From G963422745 sp965214285 (GTDB taxonomy: Bacteria > Actinomycetota > Acidimicrobiia > Acidimicrobiales > Aldehydirespiratoraceae), in contig OZ243946.1 of the NCBI GenBank assembly GCA_965214285.1, positions 1,860,001 through 1,924,000 of the forward strand: a DNA stretch of 64,000 bases, given 5' to 3'. Below, piece after piece: positions 50,133-58,371 of the stretch; positions within the stretch are counted from its first letter, which is position 1; each line of letters begins with the position of its first letter. The notes under the pieces were generated by a model that was given only the letters and a program-made list of their open reading frames with translations, did not search any database and was not told where the DNA came from. Position numbers and translations under genes: made by a program.

Positions 50133-53100
50133 CTATTGCAGGTCTCGGATTGTCCTGGGGCCAGCCTGCAGCAAGTAGGCAGCGCTGTCGAAGTAGTCGG
50201 TTCGGCTGACGATCTCGCCGTCGGCGACCACGAGGTGCTGCACGCCGCGCACCTCCACGGGTCGGCCGTCGGGGCCGTCGGCGCTGAGCAGGTAGAACAC
50301 CGCAACGTGGCCGTCGTCGCCGCCCACCAGGCGCTCGACGGTGTAGGCGAGTCCCGGCATGGCACCAAGGAACTCAGTGAGCCGCTCTCGGTAGGCATCT
50401 CGGCCGTCGGAGCCCGCGCCCAGAGGGGAGGTGTGGCGGTTGACGAAGCCCTTCGACACGTGGGCCGCGATAGCCTCGGGATCACGGCCTTCGTAGGAAG
50501 CCAGGTACGAGCGGACCAGCCGCTCGACCTCAGGAGGCGGGGCTTCAGCAGCGAGATCGTCCACACTGGGCTGCCTGTGTACATGCACGAGTCTGGATCT
50601 CGCCAGCGCGAACGCAGATCTCGCCGGCGCAAGTCTGGGCTTCACAGCCAGAGCCATCCTGGTTCCCCAGGCGGGCACGACGGGAACGGCGAGGCTGTCT
50701 GCGAGGGCAGCGGTAAGGCCCAGGATGACCATGAACAACGGCAGACTGGCCAAGTGGTGAAAGGCCATGCCGTAGCCGGCGATCAGCACCAGGCTCAGGG
50801 CCAGGAAGTCCCGTGTGAAAGAGGGCGTCCTTGCGAGAACCGTCTTGCAGATCCCGTACAGGAAGAACAGGTAGAGGATCAGCGGCAAGGCGCCTGCCTC
50901 GCTGACGAGGGAGATGTACAGATTGTGCGCTCCCGGCCTCTCAGGCTCGCTGTCGGCTGCTTGGGCACTGTCGAACTCGCCTCGAACGTAGCCTGCGCCG
51001 AACAGGGGATTGTCTGCTGCGACCTCGAGCCCTTCGCCCCAGAGATCCAGGCGCCGTGCGATATCGTCAGAGGCACTGGAGGATGTGCCATTCAGGTTCT
51101 CTTCGGACGCGGGTTCGGGCTCGGCCTGCAGAAGTGTCTCGGCCTGCAGAAGTGTCAAGAGAGCACGGAGTTGGTGGCATCCTGTTGGGTCGATGCATGT
51201 GAGGTTGACGTCGGGGTAGAGGGGCTCGTCTTCGGTTGCGGAGCCGGCTGGGTCGAGCTTGCGGGGCGAGAATCTTCTGATGCGTCGCCATTGGTCGTCG
51301 CGTGCGCCGCGTATCTGAAACTTCCATTGCGGCCATTGCAGCAAGACGAGCGCTTGGTCGTCGGTCTCGTATCTGAAAAGGCCTGACGGGATCGCGTTGG
51401 GGTCGTCGGCGGGGCGCATCTGTACGTCGGTGTCGCGGCTGACGCCCAGCGCCAGCGCGCCTTCGAGGGCCTGATCGAACAGCTCCTCGGGTTGTCGCCA
51501 GTCAGACCATCCGTCGGTGTCGTTGCCGTAGCGCACGAGGTAGCTGTTGGGGTCTTCCCAGGACCAGTCGATGACGCCTTCGGAGTCCGCTACCTCGGAG
51601 CTCTCGACTGGGGCGCCGGCCCAGTCTCCCAGCGCCGGCCAGGCCCGGACGTCGTAGCCGCCGCCAGGGTACAGCCCGATCAACTCCGACCGGAACACTC
51701 CTGAAGTCTGTGGCCCAGCGAACGGGTCGAACTTCACCAGGTCAAGCGCCGTCAGCGCCCCGTACACGCCGGCCAGCAGGACAATGCCCCCGGTTGCAAC
51801 CTGCATGGACCGTGGGCTGCCCAGCCAGTAGGTCGTCAGCGCGACTGCGGTCGCGGCGCCCGCCACGGCCAGCGCGGCATACGCGAGAGTGTACCAGGTG
51901 AGGTACAGCGAGGTCAGGCTCAAGGCGAGATACGCTCCGATCAGCGACGCGAGCGCAGCTAACGTGATCTGCAATGCCCGGGTCGCGTCACGGCGCAGGC
52001 TGAGGACCAGCCCGCATACCACAGCGATGCCTGCCACGACGGCTGCGGTGTACGAGAACGTCGCGAAGACTGCGCCGAGCGCCACGGCCAGGCCGGTGTA
52101 GCCTCGGCGCCTGTAATCCGCGTTGTCGTAGTGCTGAAGCAGCACCGCGATAGCCAGCACAGTCGTCAAGGCCGCAAGCAGGCCGGCATCACTGGGATCA
52201 AGAAACGTACCCGCCCAGCGGGCCGGATCGCCGGGCTCGGGCAAGAGTCTCAGGCTCACCAGAGTCGGTGTCAGAAGAATCACGGTACAGCCCGCGGCTA
52301 GCACGCCGAGACAGGGAAGCAGCAGGCGTTCTGGCCGGCCGGAGCGGATCAGCGAAGTCGCGCCCAGCGCAACCGCCGCGAAGACCGCCGTGTCGAATGC
52401 CTGCCCGGCGATGTCGAGCCAACCAATTGAGCCGGAGCCGAAAAGCGAGGATGCGCTGCCGACGGCAAGATACGCGATCAGCATGGCCAGAAGCAGTCTA
52501 GTCAGAGGCAGGCGTGAAATTCGTCGAAGATCAGAGCGAGTAGAAAGGATGAGGAGCAGGCTGGCCAAGAAAATCGTGCCTTTGGTCAAGGGCTCCACGA
52601 CGGGCCCGGCAAGGGTGACCGAGGAAAGGGCCACGATGACCAGCAGGGACGCTACCATGACCCTGGGCGAGGAAGCCGCTTGTCTGAGGTAGTGGGTAAT
52701 CGATGCTAGCAGTCGGCAGATCGCCGTCGATGTCCTCCGGACACCGGTCTTGAGGCGTCCGAAGAGCCTGCGGGCCGATTCCCAGGAGCGGGCGCAGAGT
52801 GTGCGGGCCGTTGCCCAGGAGCGGGCGCAGAGTGTGCGGGCCGTTGCCCAGGAGCGGGCGCAGAGTGTGCGGGCCGTTGCCCAGGAGCGGGCGCAGAGTG
52901 TGCGGGCCGTGGCCCAGGACATTAGCCGATCTTTCGCCGGAGAAGGGCGAGACGCCAGCAGAGTGTCCGCAAAGCCGGCTGCGAAGCCGAGGATCACCAT
53001 GAACAAAGCGAAGTAGGCCAGATGATGGAAGGTCAGGCCGTAGAGGATGATCAGAGGCAGACTGAGCAACAGTGCGTCTCGGGTCAGTGGAGATCCTGCC

Positions 53101-54806
53101 ACAAGCGATGCAGACGAAATCCGAACGATAAATCCGAGATAGAGCAAGAGCGACAAGAGACCAGCCTCGCCGACCAACAGAATGTAGAGACTGTGGACCC
53201 CGAGAAAGCCCCGCCAGTCAGTCTCGCTCGCGCCGGCTCGTGGATTCTCGAGGCTACGCAAACCCGAGCCGTAGATCGGTTCCTGGAAGGCAATCTCGAC
53301 TCCTTCCTGCCAGAGCTCGATTCGTCTTCGAGCGTTGTCGAAGACCGTATCCGCGGTACCTCGGAGGTCGCTGGCCGAGGCAACGGTCTCAGGCGGAATG
53401 TCCAGTTCAGCAACGGCAAGAGCAAGTGCCTCAGCGCAGCCAGCGGCGCTCAGGCACACAAGGTGGACATCTGACATGTCCATCCTCAGGACTTCCGCCT
53501 CCAGTCTCCACGCGTCGCGCCACTCCGTTTCGCCTTCGATGCGCAGCTCGAGCTCCCATCGAGACCAGTACGGGCTCACCACGGCGTGATCAAGAGCCTC
53601 GTGTCGGTAGCGGCCTGACTGAATGGATGCCTGTTCATCCAGGGGACGCAGTTGGACGTCGTCTTCGATGTCCACCCCCAGTGCCCGGGAGCTGCCCAGG
53701 CCGGCATCGAACAACTCATCAATACCCAGCCACTGCGACCACCCGGAATCGTCGTTGCCGTAGCGAATGAGGTAGTCGTTAGGGTCATTCAGCCTTATGC
53801 CGACCTCGCCAATCTGGTCAGCGACGAACGATCCCTCCACGGCTTCACCAGTCCACTCCGGGCCTACCGGCAACAGTCTGTAGTCATACGCTGCATCGAT
53901 TGTGAGTCCTCCGATCTTGAAGTACAGGTCGCCCTCCTCCTGGTCATGTTGTGTCGAACCTGTCGGATCCAAGAAATCGACAACTCTGGCAAAGTCAAAG
54001 GAGATGGCGCTCAAGAAAAAGGCCAGGCCCACTATCGCGCCGGCTGAGGCGAGTGACGCCAGGACTGGCCGCGAAACCCGGCGATGACGCGCTGTCAACA
54101 GCGCGATCGCCAGCGTGATGCCCAAGACGATGACGGCGGTGTAGGACACGGTGAGGAAGGCTGCGCATACGGCTGAGGCGAGGCCCGCGTACGCAGCCTT
54201 CGTGTGGCTTCTCCGCAGCAACATGGCGAGGGCAAGTGCGGCTGTGAGCGTTGCCAACAGGCCGGCGTCGTTTGGGTTGGTGAACAGCCCGGTCATTCGC
54301 TGAGTGTTCCCGTACTCGGATCTGACTCCGAGCTCGATCAACAGAGGACTCAGAATGACTGCTAGACAGCCGGCGCTGAGCACCGTCAGGGTTCGGACGA
54401 GCAGGCGTTCCGTCTTGCCGGCTTGAACTGTCGAGATGACTGCGACGGCGACAGTTGCAGCTATGGCGAAGTGGTAGATTTGACGGAGGATTTCGTGGAG
54501 TGCATTGGGCTGCGAGTTGAGGAGCGACACAACGCTCCCGATCAGGAGGTAGGAGCCCAGGGCGCCAAGCAGCAGGCTCGTCGAAGGTTGGCGGACCAGC
54601 GTCCACAGCTGTGTCCGCAAGGCTGCCAGGATGAGAAGGCAGGCGATTACGACGGTGCCCTGAACGACTTGTTCGACTGGAAAGCCCTGATGCGTCACCA
54701 AGGACATGGCGACTATGGCCAGCAGAGCAAGCAGACAGAGGTCGGCCGACCTCAGGCGGCCACGGGCAACCGTTTTCGCCTTGCGGGCATCGGCGAATCG
54801 TGTCAT
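50133..54806 (-). CDS. Giant two-module O-antigen ligase/polymerase-like protein with SnoaL tail (B)
   Basis: The 1557 residues have the same plan as protein A. Module 1 (about 20-620) has GLFTNPNDAGLLATL, a diverged copy of the novel domain (about 300-460: AYDYRLLPVGPEWTG, RYGNDDSGWSQW, CLSAAGC) and RRIELWQEGVEIAFQEPIYG. In the loop motif GVHSLY the usual Asn after His is Ser. A cytoplasmic linker holds four to five SWATARTLCAR repeats. Module 2 (about 716-1420) has one domain copy nearly identical to those of A, and a SnoaL-like tail follows. ATG 54806 overlaps the upstream glycosyltransferase stop, so it is translationally coupled. Confidence 0.8.
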   Translation of the reverse strand: MTRFADARKAKTVARGRLRSADLCLLALLAIVAMSLVTHQGFPVEQVVQGTVVIACLLILAALRTQLWTLVRQPSTSLLLGALGSYLLIGSVVSLLNSQPNALHEILRQIYHFAIAATVAVAVISTVQAGKTERLLVRTLTVLSAGCLAVILSPLLIELGVRSEYGNTQRMTGLFTNPNDAGLLATLTAALALAMLLRRSHTKAAYAGLASAVCAAFLTVSYTAVIVLGITLAIALLTARHRRVSRPVLASLASAGAIVGLAFFLSAISFDFARVVDFLDPTGSTQHDQEEGDLYFKIGGLTIDAAYDYRLLPVGPEWTGEAVEGSFVADQIGEVGIRLNDPNDYLIRYGNDDSGWSQWLGIDELFDAGLGSSRALGVDIEDDVQLRPLDEQASIQSGRYRHEALDHAVVSPYWSRWELELRIEGETEWRDAWRLEAEVLRMDMSDVHLVCLSAAGCAEALALAVAELDIPPETVASASDLRGTADTVFDNARRRIELWQEGVEIAFQEPIYGSGLRSLENPRAGASETDWRGFLGVHSLYILLVGEAGLLSLLLYLGFIVRISSASLVAGSPLTRDALLLSLPLIILYGLTFHHLAYFALFMVILGFAAGFADTLLASRPSPAKDRLMSWATARTLCARSWATARTLCARSWATARTLCARSWATARTLCARSWESARRLFGRLKTGVRRTSTAICRLLASITHYLRQAASSPRVMVASLLVIVALSSVTLAGPVVEPLTKGTIFLASLLLILSTRSDLRRISRLPLTRLLLAMLIAYLAVGSASSLFGSGSIGWLDIAGQAFDTAVFAAVALGATSLIRSGRPERLLLPCLGVLAAGCTVILLTPTLVSLRLLPEPGDPARWAGTFLDPSDAGLLAALTTVLAIAVLLQHYDNADYRRRGYTGLAVALGAVFATFSYTAAVVAGIAVVCGLVLSLRRDATRALQITLAALASLIGAYLALSLTSLYLTWYTLAYAALAVAGAATAVALTTYWLGSPRSMQVATGGIVLLAGVYGALTALDLVKFDPFAGPQTSGVFRSELIGLYPGGGYDVRAWPALGDWAGAPVESSEVADSEGVIDWSWEDPNSYLVRYGNDTDGWSDWRQPEELFDQALEGALALGVSRDTDVQMRPADDPNAIPSGLFRYETDDQALVLLQWPQWKFQIRGARDDQWRRIRRFSPRKLDPAGSATEDEPLYPDVNLTCIDPTGCHQLRALLTLLQAETLLQAEPEPASEENLNGTSSSASDDIARRLDLWGEGLEVAADNPLFGAGYVRGEFDSAQAADSEPERPGAHNLYISLVSEAGALPLILYLFFLYGICKTVLARTPSFTRDFLALSLVLIAGYGMAFHHLASLPLFMVILGLTAALADSLAVPVVPAWGTRMALAVKPRLAPARSAFALARSRLVHVHRQPSVDDLAAEAPPPEVERLVRSYLASYEGRDPEAIAAHVSKGFVNRHTSPLGAGSDGRDAYRERLTEFLGAMPGLAYTVERLVGGDDGHVAVFYLLSADGPDGRPVEVRGVQHLVVADGEIVSRTDYFDSAAYLLQAGPRTIRDLQ
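50647..51075. repeat. Near-identical tract shared with 45850-46278
   Basis: This is the partner of the tract in gene A, encoding the last membrane helices of module 2. Just beyond it, near 51119-51156, an 18-bp unit is repeated twice (TLLQAE twice in the protein). Confidence 0.75.
51172..52421. repeat. 1250-bp near-identical tract shared with 46966-48215
   Basis: Partner copy in gene B. It includes the third copy of the 446-bp domain repeat (51250-51695). Confidence 0.8.
52768..52919. repeat. 33-bp minisatellite, about 4.6 units, inside gene B
   Basis: Three identical 33-bp units start at 52801, 52834 and 52867. They are flanked by a degenerate unit (52768-52800) and a partial unit from 52900. 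The repeat keeps frame and encodes SWATARTLCAR repeats in the linker between the two membrane modules. Units are contiguous with no spacers. Confidence 0.9.
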
Positions 54807-55882
54807 CCGCCGGCAGGAATCGGAGGGCGGTCCTGTGAGGTAAGGTGTCTGGCCGGCACGAAGAAGCCGATGCCCCAGGAGAGGTGAATTGCAGGCAGGA
54901 CGATTGGCAGGAGCAGGGCAGCGGGATCCTTGCGGGCAACGAGATGGGCGACGGTCGTCGCGAGGAGCAGCCCGCTGTAGAGGACCGAGATGGCGATGAT
55001 GGGCAGGGTCTGGCCCAGCGACCCCAGGACGGCGGAGGCTGCCAGCGACAGGGCGAACAGCGGTGCCACGAGGTGTCGGATTCTGGTCGATCGCGGCTGT
55101 TCGGCGATGACCCGTGACTTGCTGCGCCCGTATCGGAAATATTGCTTGACGAGCGCTCGGATGCTCGATCTGGGCGAGTAGCGAACGACCAGGTCCGGGT
55201 CGAACCAGACTGTGAGGCCGTTGGCCCTGAATCGCCAGTTGAGCTCGTAGTCCTCGTTGCGGATGTAGCGCTGCGAGTATCCACCGACCGCGTCGTAGAG
55301 CTTCCGGCTGAAGGTGCCGAGGTAAGCGGTGTCCGCAGGCCCTTCCTGGTTGCGGTTGCTGCGATGCAGCGCACCGCCCGTCCCGGCCCAGGCGTTCAGA
55401 GCCATGGCGATCCCCCGCTGCAGGAAGGTGTCGCCTGCGGCGACCTGGCGCCCGCCTACATTGGCCGCGCCGGTGCGCTCCAGCGTTGCAATGGCGGTGC
55501 TGATGTAGTCCGGCGGGAGGATCGAATGAGCATCGCAGCGCACCAGGTACTCTCCGTTCGATTCCTCGATTGCGGTCAGCAGCGCGAAAACTGTCTCCTT
55601 GCGGGGGTTCGGCACGATCTTGGCGTTCGGGAGAACCGAGGTGGCGAGCTCCGCGATTCCCTCGGGATCGTCAGCTTCGCCGATGACGACCTCGACCGGG
55701 CCTCGGTAGTCCTGGCACGCCAAGGCTCTCAGGCACTCGGCGATGATGCCGCGGGCGTCACGCGTGGGGAGGATGACCGACACCGACGGAGGGGTCCTGC
55801 TGTCGTCGTGGTGCTGATCTGCGGTCTCGGCGCAGGGATCAGTGCACTGGCTCTCGGCCTTCATCGATCTGGCATTCTGCAA
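54803..55882 (-). CDS. Glycosyltransferase family 2 with C-terminal membrane helices (ExoA-like)
   Basis: This 359-residue protein has a GT-A domain with SVSVILPTRDARGIIAECL, VIGEADDPEG, the DxD-type segment LVRCDAHSILPPDYI, and acceptor-site motif RNEDYELNWRFRANG. Two to three C-terminal transmembrane helices (APLFALSLAASAVLG, IIAISVLYSGLLLATTVA, ALLLPIVLPAIHLSWGIGFF) resemble succinoglycan ExoA-type enzymes, which extend lipid-linked oligosaccharides at the cytoplasmic face. TTG 55882 is preferred because GGGGAG lies 6 nt before it; ATG 55864 is an alternative. The stop overlaps the start of giant gene B. Confidence 0.85.
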   Translation of the reverse strand: MQNARSMKAESQCTDPCAETADQHHDDSRTPPSVSVILPTRDARGIIAECLRALACQDYRGPVEVVIGEADDPEGIAELATSVLPNAKIVPNPRKETVFALLTAIEESNGEYLVRCDAHSILPPDYISTAIATLERTGAANVGGRQVAAGDTFLQRGIAMALNAWAGTGGALHRSNRNQEGPADTAYLGTFSRKLYDAVGGYSQRYIRNEDYELNWRFRANGLTVWFDPDLVVRYSPRSSIRALVKQYFRYGRSKSRVIAEQPRSTRIRHLVAPLFALSLAASAVLGSLGQTLPIIAISVLYSGLLLATTVAHLVARKDPAALLLPIVLPAIHLSWGIGFFVPARHLTSQDRPPIPAGG

Positions 55883-55906
55883 GCGCTGCTCCCCGGCAGT
55901 CCTGAG

Positions 55907-56968
55907 CTATCGGGGCTCGTCGGGCTGGGCTTGGGCCGACTCCACCTGTGCAGCCAGTTCCGCCATGAGCCTGCAGTTGTCCAGGCCTGCCGAGGCAGGC
56001 ACCAAGGGAGGCTCACCGTCGATGGTTCTGCGCACGAAGCTGCGGATTGTGCGTTCATGAGGGCTGCGAAAGCGGCGGCCCAGATAGTCGGCGGCGTTTC
56101 GGGCTGTCCCCTTCACGACTTGGGCGACGTCTAGGAGCGACGAAGCGCCGATTCCCCAAGGGCTCGTGTTCTGGCGGCGGTGGCTCACCAGGATCTTGGA
56201 CTGCATATCGAGCCGCAGCAGGCCGTTGGTGCCCCACAGGTCCACGAAGTAGCCGCCCTGGTCGAGCGTGTAGGTAAGCACGGCGCTGCACTGGATCCGC
56301 TCTCCGAACAGTTCGATCCGGTAGTCCTCATAAGGCGACCACGGATACTCCGCGAGCAGCTTGCTGGCCGTGACCCGGCAGTGTTGGATCGGACCGATGA
56401 ACGACCGGGCGAGGTACACCACGTGGGGCCCGGTCTCGCCGATGGAGCCGCCTGGCAGGTGGTTCGCGAAGTGGTCCGGGTCGGTGATCCACAGCGACTT
56501 GGGCGTTACGTACAGCAGGCGCATGCCGGTGACCTCGCCGATATCGCCGCGGTCGATTCGCCTGTGGGCCTCGACGACGACCGGGTTGAAGAGGTCGGTG
56601 TGGGCTACTTCGACATGGCCACGGGACTGGCTCTCGGCGTCGACGATCCTCTGGCAGTCCGCCAGGTTGAGGGCCAGGGGCTTCTCGATGAGCACCGCGG
56701 CACCCGCCTCGAGGGCGGTGATCGCGATATCCGCGTGCGAGGCTGGCGGGGTGCAGATGTCGACGAAGTCGGGCTGCTCGGCGGCGATCAGCTCCTCTGC
56801 GCTGCTGTAGGTGGCGGCGACCCCGAAGCGGCGAGCTGCGGCCCCTGCGCTGGCCGGGTCGGTGTCGCACACGGCGACCAGCTCTACGTCGTTCTTGAGA
56901 CCGGCCCAGGCCGGAAGGTGGTGCTTGACTGAGATGAATCCCGTGCCGATGACGGCAGCCTTGTACAC
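55907..56968 (-). CDS. Gfo/Idh/MocA-family oxidoreductase
   Basis: This 353-residue NAD(P)-dependent sugar dehydrogenase-like protein has the Rossmann motif AAVIGTGFISVKHHLPAW, the segment PDFVDICTPPASHADIAITAL and the conserved EKPLALNLADCQ with the family's EKP motif. It probably makes a modified nucleotide sugar for the polysaccharide (inference from context). GTG 56968 is chosen as start because AGGAG lies 7 nt upstream; ATG 56989 would be six codons longer at the front. It is the first gene of the minus-strand run leading into the giant proteins. Confidence 0.85.
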   Translation of the reverse strand: MYKAAVIGTGFISVKHHLPAWAGLKNDVELVAVCDTDPASAGAAARRFGVAATYSSAEELIAAEQPDFVDICTPPASHADIAITALEAGAAVLIEKPLALNLADCQRIVDAESQSRGHVEVAHTDLFNPVVVEAHRRIDRGDIGEVTGMRLLYVTPKSLWITDPDHFANHLPGGSIGETGPHVVYLARSFIGPIQHCRVTASKLLAEYPWSPYEDYRIELFGERIQCSAVLTYTLDQGGYFVDLWGTNGLLRLDMQSKILVSHRRQNTSPWGIGASSLLDVAQVVKGTARNAADYLGRRFRSPHERTIRSFVRRTIDGEPPLVPASAGLDNCRLMAELAAQVESAQAQPDEPR

Positions 56969-57033
56969 AGTGTTGCTCCTGTGGCCCATGCGTGGATCGA
57001 GTACGGCCCTGCTTTCAGGTTCAGGCCGGATGG

Positions 57034-57039
57034 AGTGTA
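57034..57039 (-). promoter_or_regulatory. Candidate -10 TACACT for the polysaccharide operon
   Basis: Minus-strand TACACT, identical to the hexamers before the DUF151 gene and aroC, lies about 65 nt before the Gfo/Idh gene start in a 237-nt gap that otherwise shows nothing recognisable. Confidence 0.35.
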
Positions 57040-57205
57040 GCCCGGAGGACTCCCGGCCCCCACGGGTTGCGCAGCCCCTGATGGCGTCGTCCTCAGCGTC
57101 GACGACGCCGGCATCCCCGCGCGGATCGTCGAGAAGAAGCGCGCCTCCGCTGCGGCCATCAGGCACCCGGCGACAGTTGCCTCAGCCGCAGCGGCTGGTG
57201 CAAGG

Positions 57206-57679
57206 TCAGCGACCGCCGCGGGGTGAAGGGATGGTCTTGTGGGGCTGCGCGGCGCGGCGGCGGACGACTCTGGCGATGCGCGCCGCGGCCTCGTCGGGAT
57301 CCTCGTGCTCCCAGACCCGGATCACCCGCCAGCCTGCGGCTTCGAGGCGGCGGTCGGTGTCGCGGTCTCTGGTCACGTTGCCGTCGAGCTTGGCCTGCCA
57401 GTAGTCCACGTTGACCGACGGCGTGGTGCCGTGCTCGGGGCAGCGATGCCAGAAGCAGCCGTCCACGAACACCGCCACCTTGGGGCTGACGAACACGATG
57501 TCGGCCACCCGGCGCACGCTCGGATCAGGACGGCGGTGCAGCCGGTAGCGCAGCCCGAGGCGAAACAGCGCCTGGCGGAGTTGCAGCTCCGGGCCGGTGT
57601 CCTGGCTGCGCTGACGGCTCATCCGCTGCCTCACGGCTTCGCTGGTCGCGAACCCGCCGGCCGCGGGCCGCTCAGCCAT
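57206..57679 (-). CDS. vsr: Very-short-patch repair endonuclease (Vsr)
   Basis: This 157-residue T:G mismatch endonuclease nicks DNA next to mismatches made by deamination of 5-methylcytosine. Family blocks are RMSRQRSQDTGPELQLRQAL, GLRYRLHRRP, RRVADIVFVSPKVAVFVDG with catalytic Asp, CFWHRCPEHGTTPSVN with Zn ligands, and GWRVIRVWEHEDPD. ATG 57679 is the usual start; ATG 57717 would add 13 residues. No cytosine methyltransferase gene, its normal partner, is in the window. Confidence 0.92.
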   Translation of the reverse strand: MAERPAAGGFATSEAVRQRMSRQRSQDTGPELQLRQALFRLGLRYRLHRRPDPSVRRVADIVFVSPKVAVFVDGCFWHRCPEHGTTPSVNVDYWQAKLDGNVTRDRDTDRRLEAAGWRVIRVWEHEDPDEAAARIARVVRRRAAQPHKTIPSPRGGR

Positions 57680-57886
57680 GCCGTCGACGGTCGGGCCGGT
57701 CACCCATCCCTCAAGCATCGCGCAGCGACAGCCGGCTCCGCACAGGCACAGCAAGGTCACACGACAGGCGCGGGAGCCCAGCGCCGACCGCAGCGGGCTG
57801 GCACGGCCTGGGCCGGGATCGCGGATTCGGGGCGGGCGGGGCTGCGGCGGTAAGGTCTGAGCCGATCCCCGTCGAAAGGTGTGCCA

Positions 57887-58291
57887 GTGTCCGTGATCCC
57901 GTTGGTCGACTATCTCGAGCTCGGCGACTCCCCGCGGCTCATGGCCCGTGAGTGCAACGCCTGCGGGGCGCGCTACTTCGACCGCCGCAACGCCTGCGCC
58001 GCCTGCTTCGGCAGCGACTTCACCGAGGTGGCGGTGGCCCGCGAGGGGACCCTGCGCTCGTTCACGATCGTGGCCCACGCCGCGCCTGGCATCCCTGTGC
58101 CGTTCGTGGCCGGGGTGATCGACTGCGACGGCACCAGCGTGAAGGCCAACGTCATCAACACCCCGCCCGATCCCGAGCACGTCAAGCTCGGCATGGCGCT
58201 GCGCCTCGCCACCTACGCGGTGGGCACCGACGACGAGGGCACCGAGGCCATCGGCTTCGGCTTCGAGCCCGCCGACAATCCGACCGACTAA
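57887..58291 (+). CDS. DUF35 Zn-ribbon/OB-fold acyl-CoA-associated protein
   Basis: This protein of about 134 residues has an intact zinc ribbon with two CxxC pairs (CNACGARYFDRRNACAACF), followed by an OB fold (GTLRSFTIVAHAAPGIPVPF, GVIDCDGTSVKANVIN, KLGMALRLATYAV). It pairs with the thiolase gene that follows 80 nt downstream, as DUF35 proteins usually do. GTG 57887 has AAAGG at 7-nt spacing; GTG 57881, two codons earlier, is possible. A TAAGGT hexamer at 57851-57856 is a candidate -10. Confidence 0.82.
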   Translation: MSVIPLVDYLELGDSPRLMARECNACGARYFDRRNACAACFGSDFTEVAVAREGTLRSFTIVAHAAPGIPVPFVAGVIDCDGTSVKANVINTPPDPEHVKLGMALRLATYAVGTDDEGTEAIGFGFEPADNPTD

Positions 58292-58371
58292 ACCGACCCA
58301 ACCGAGCCGACCCGGCCGGCGCTACACGACAAGCCCACGACAACGCCCACGACAACAAGGACATGACTGAC

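Noticed and set aside
52768..52919. Regular 33-bp repeats considered as a CRISPR array
   Set aside because: Units are directly contiguous with no unique spacers, are in frame inside a coding gene, and no cas genes are present.
57040..57205. A possible degraded coding segment on the plus strand before the vsr end
   Set aside because: A short open frame exists (VDDAGIPARIVEKKRAS...), but no homologous family was recognised and no start signal was seen.
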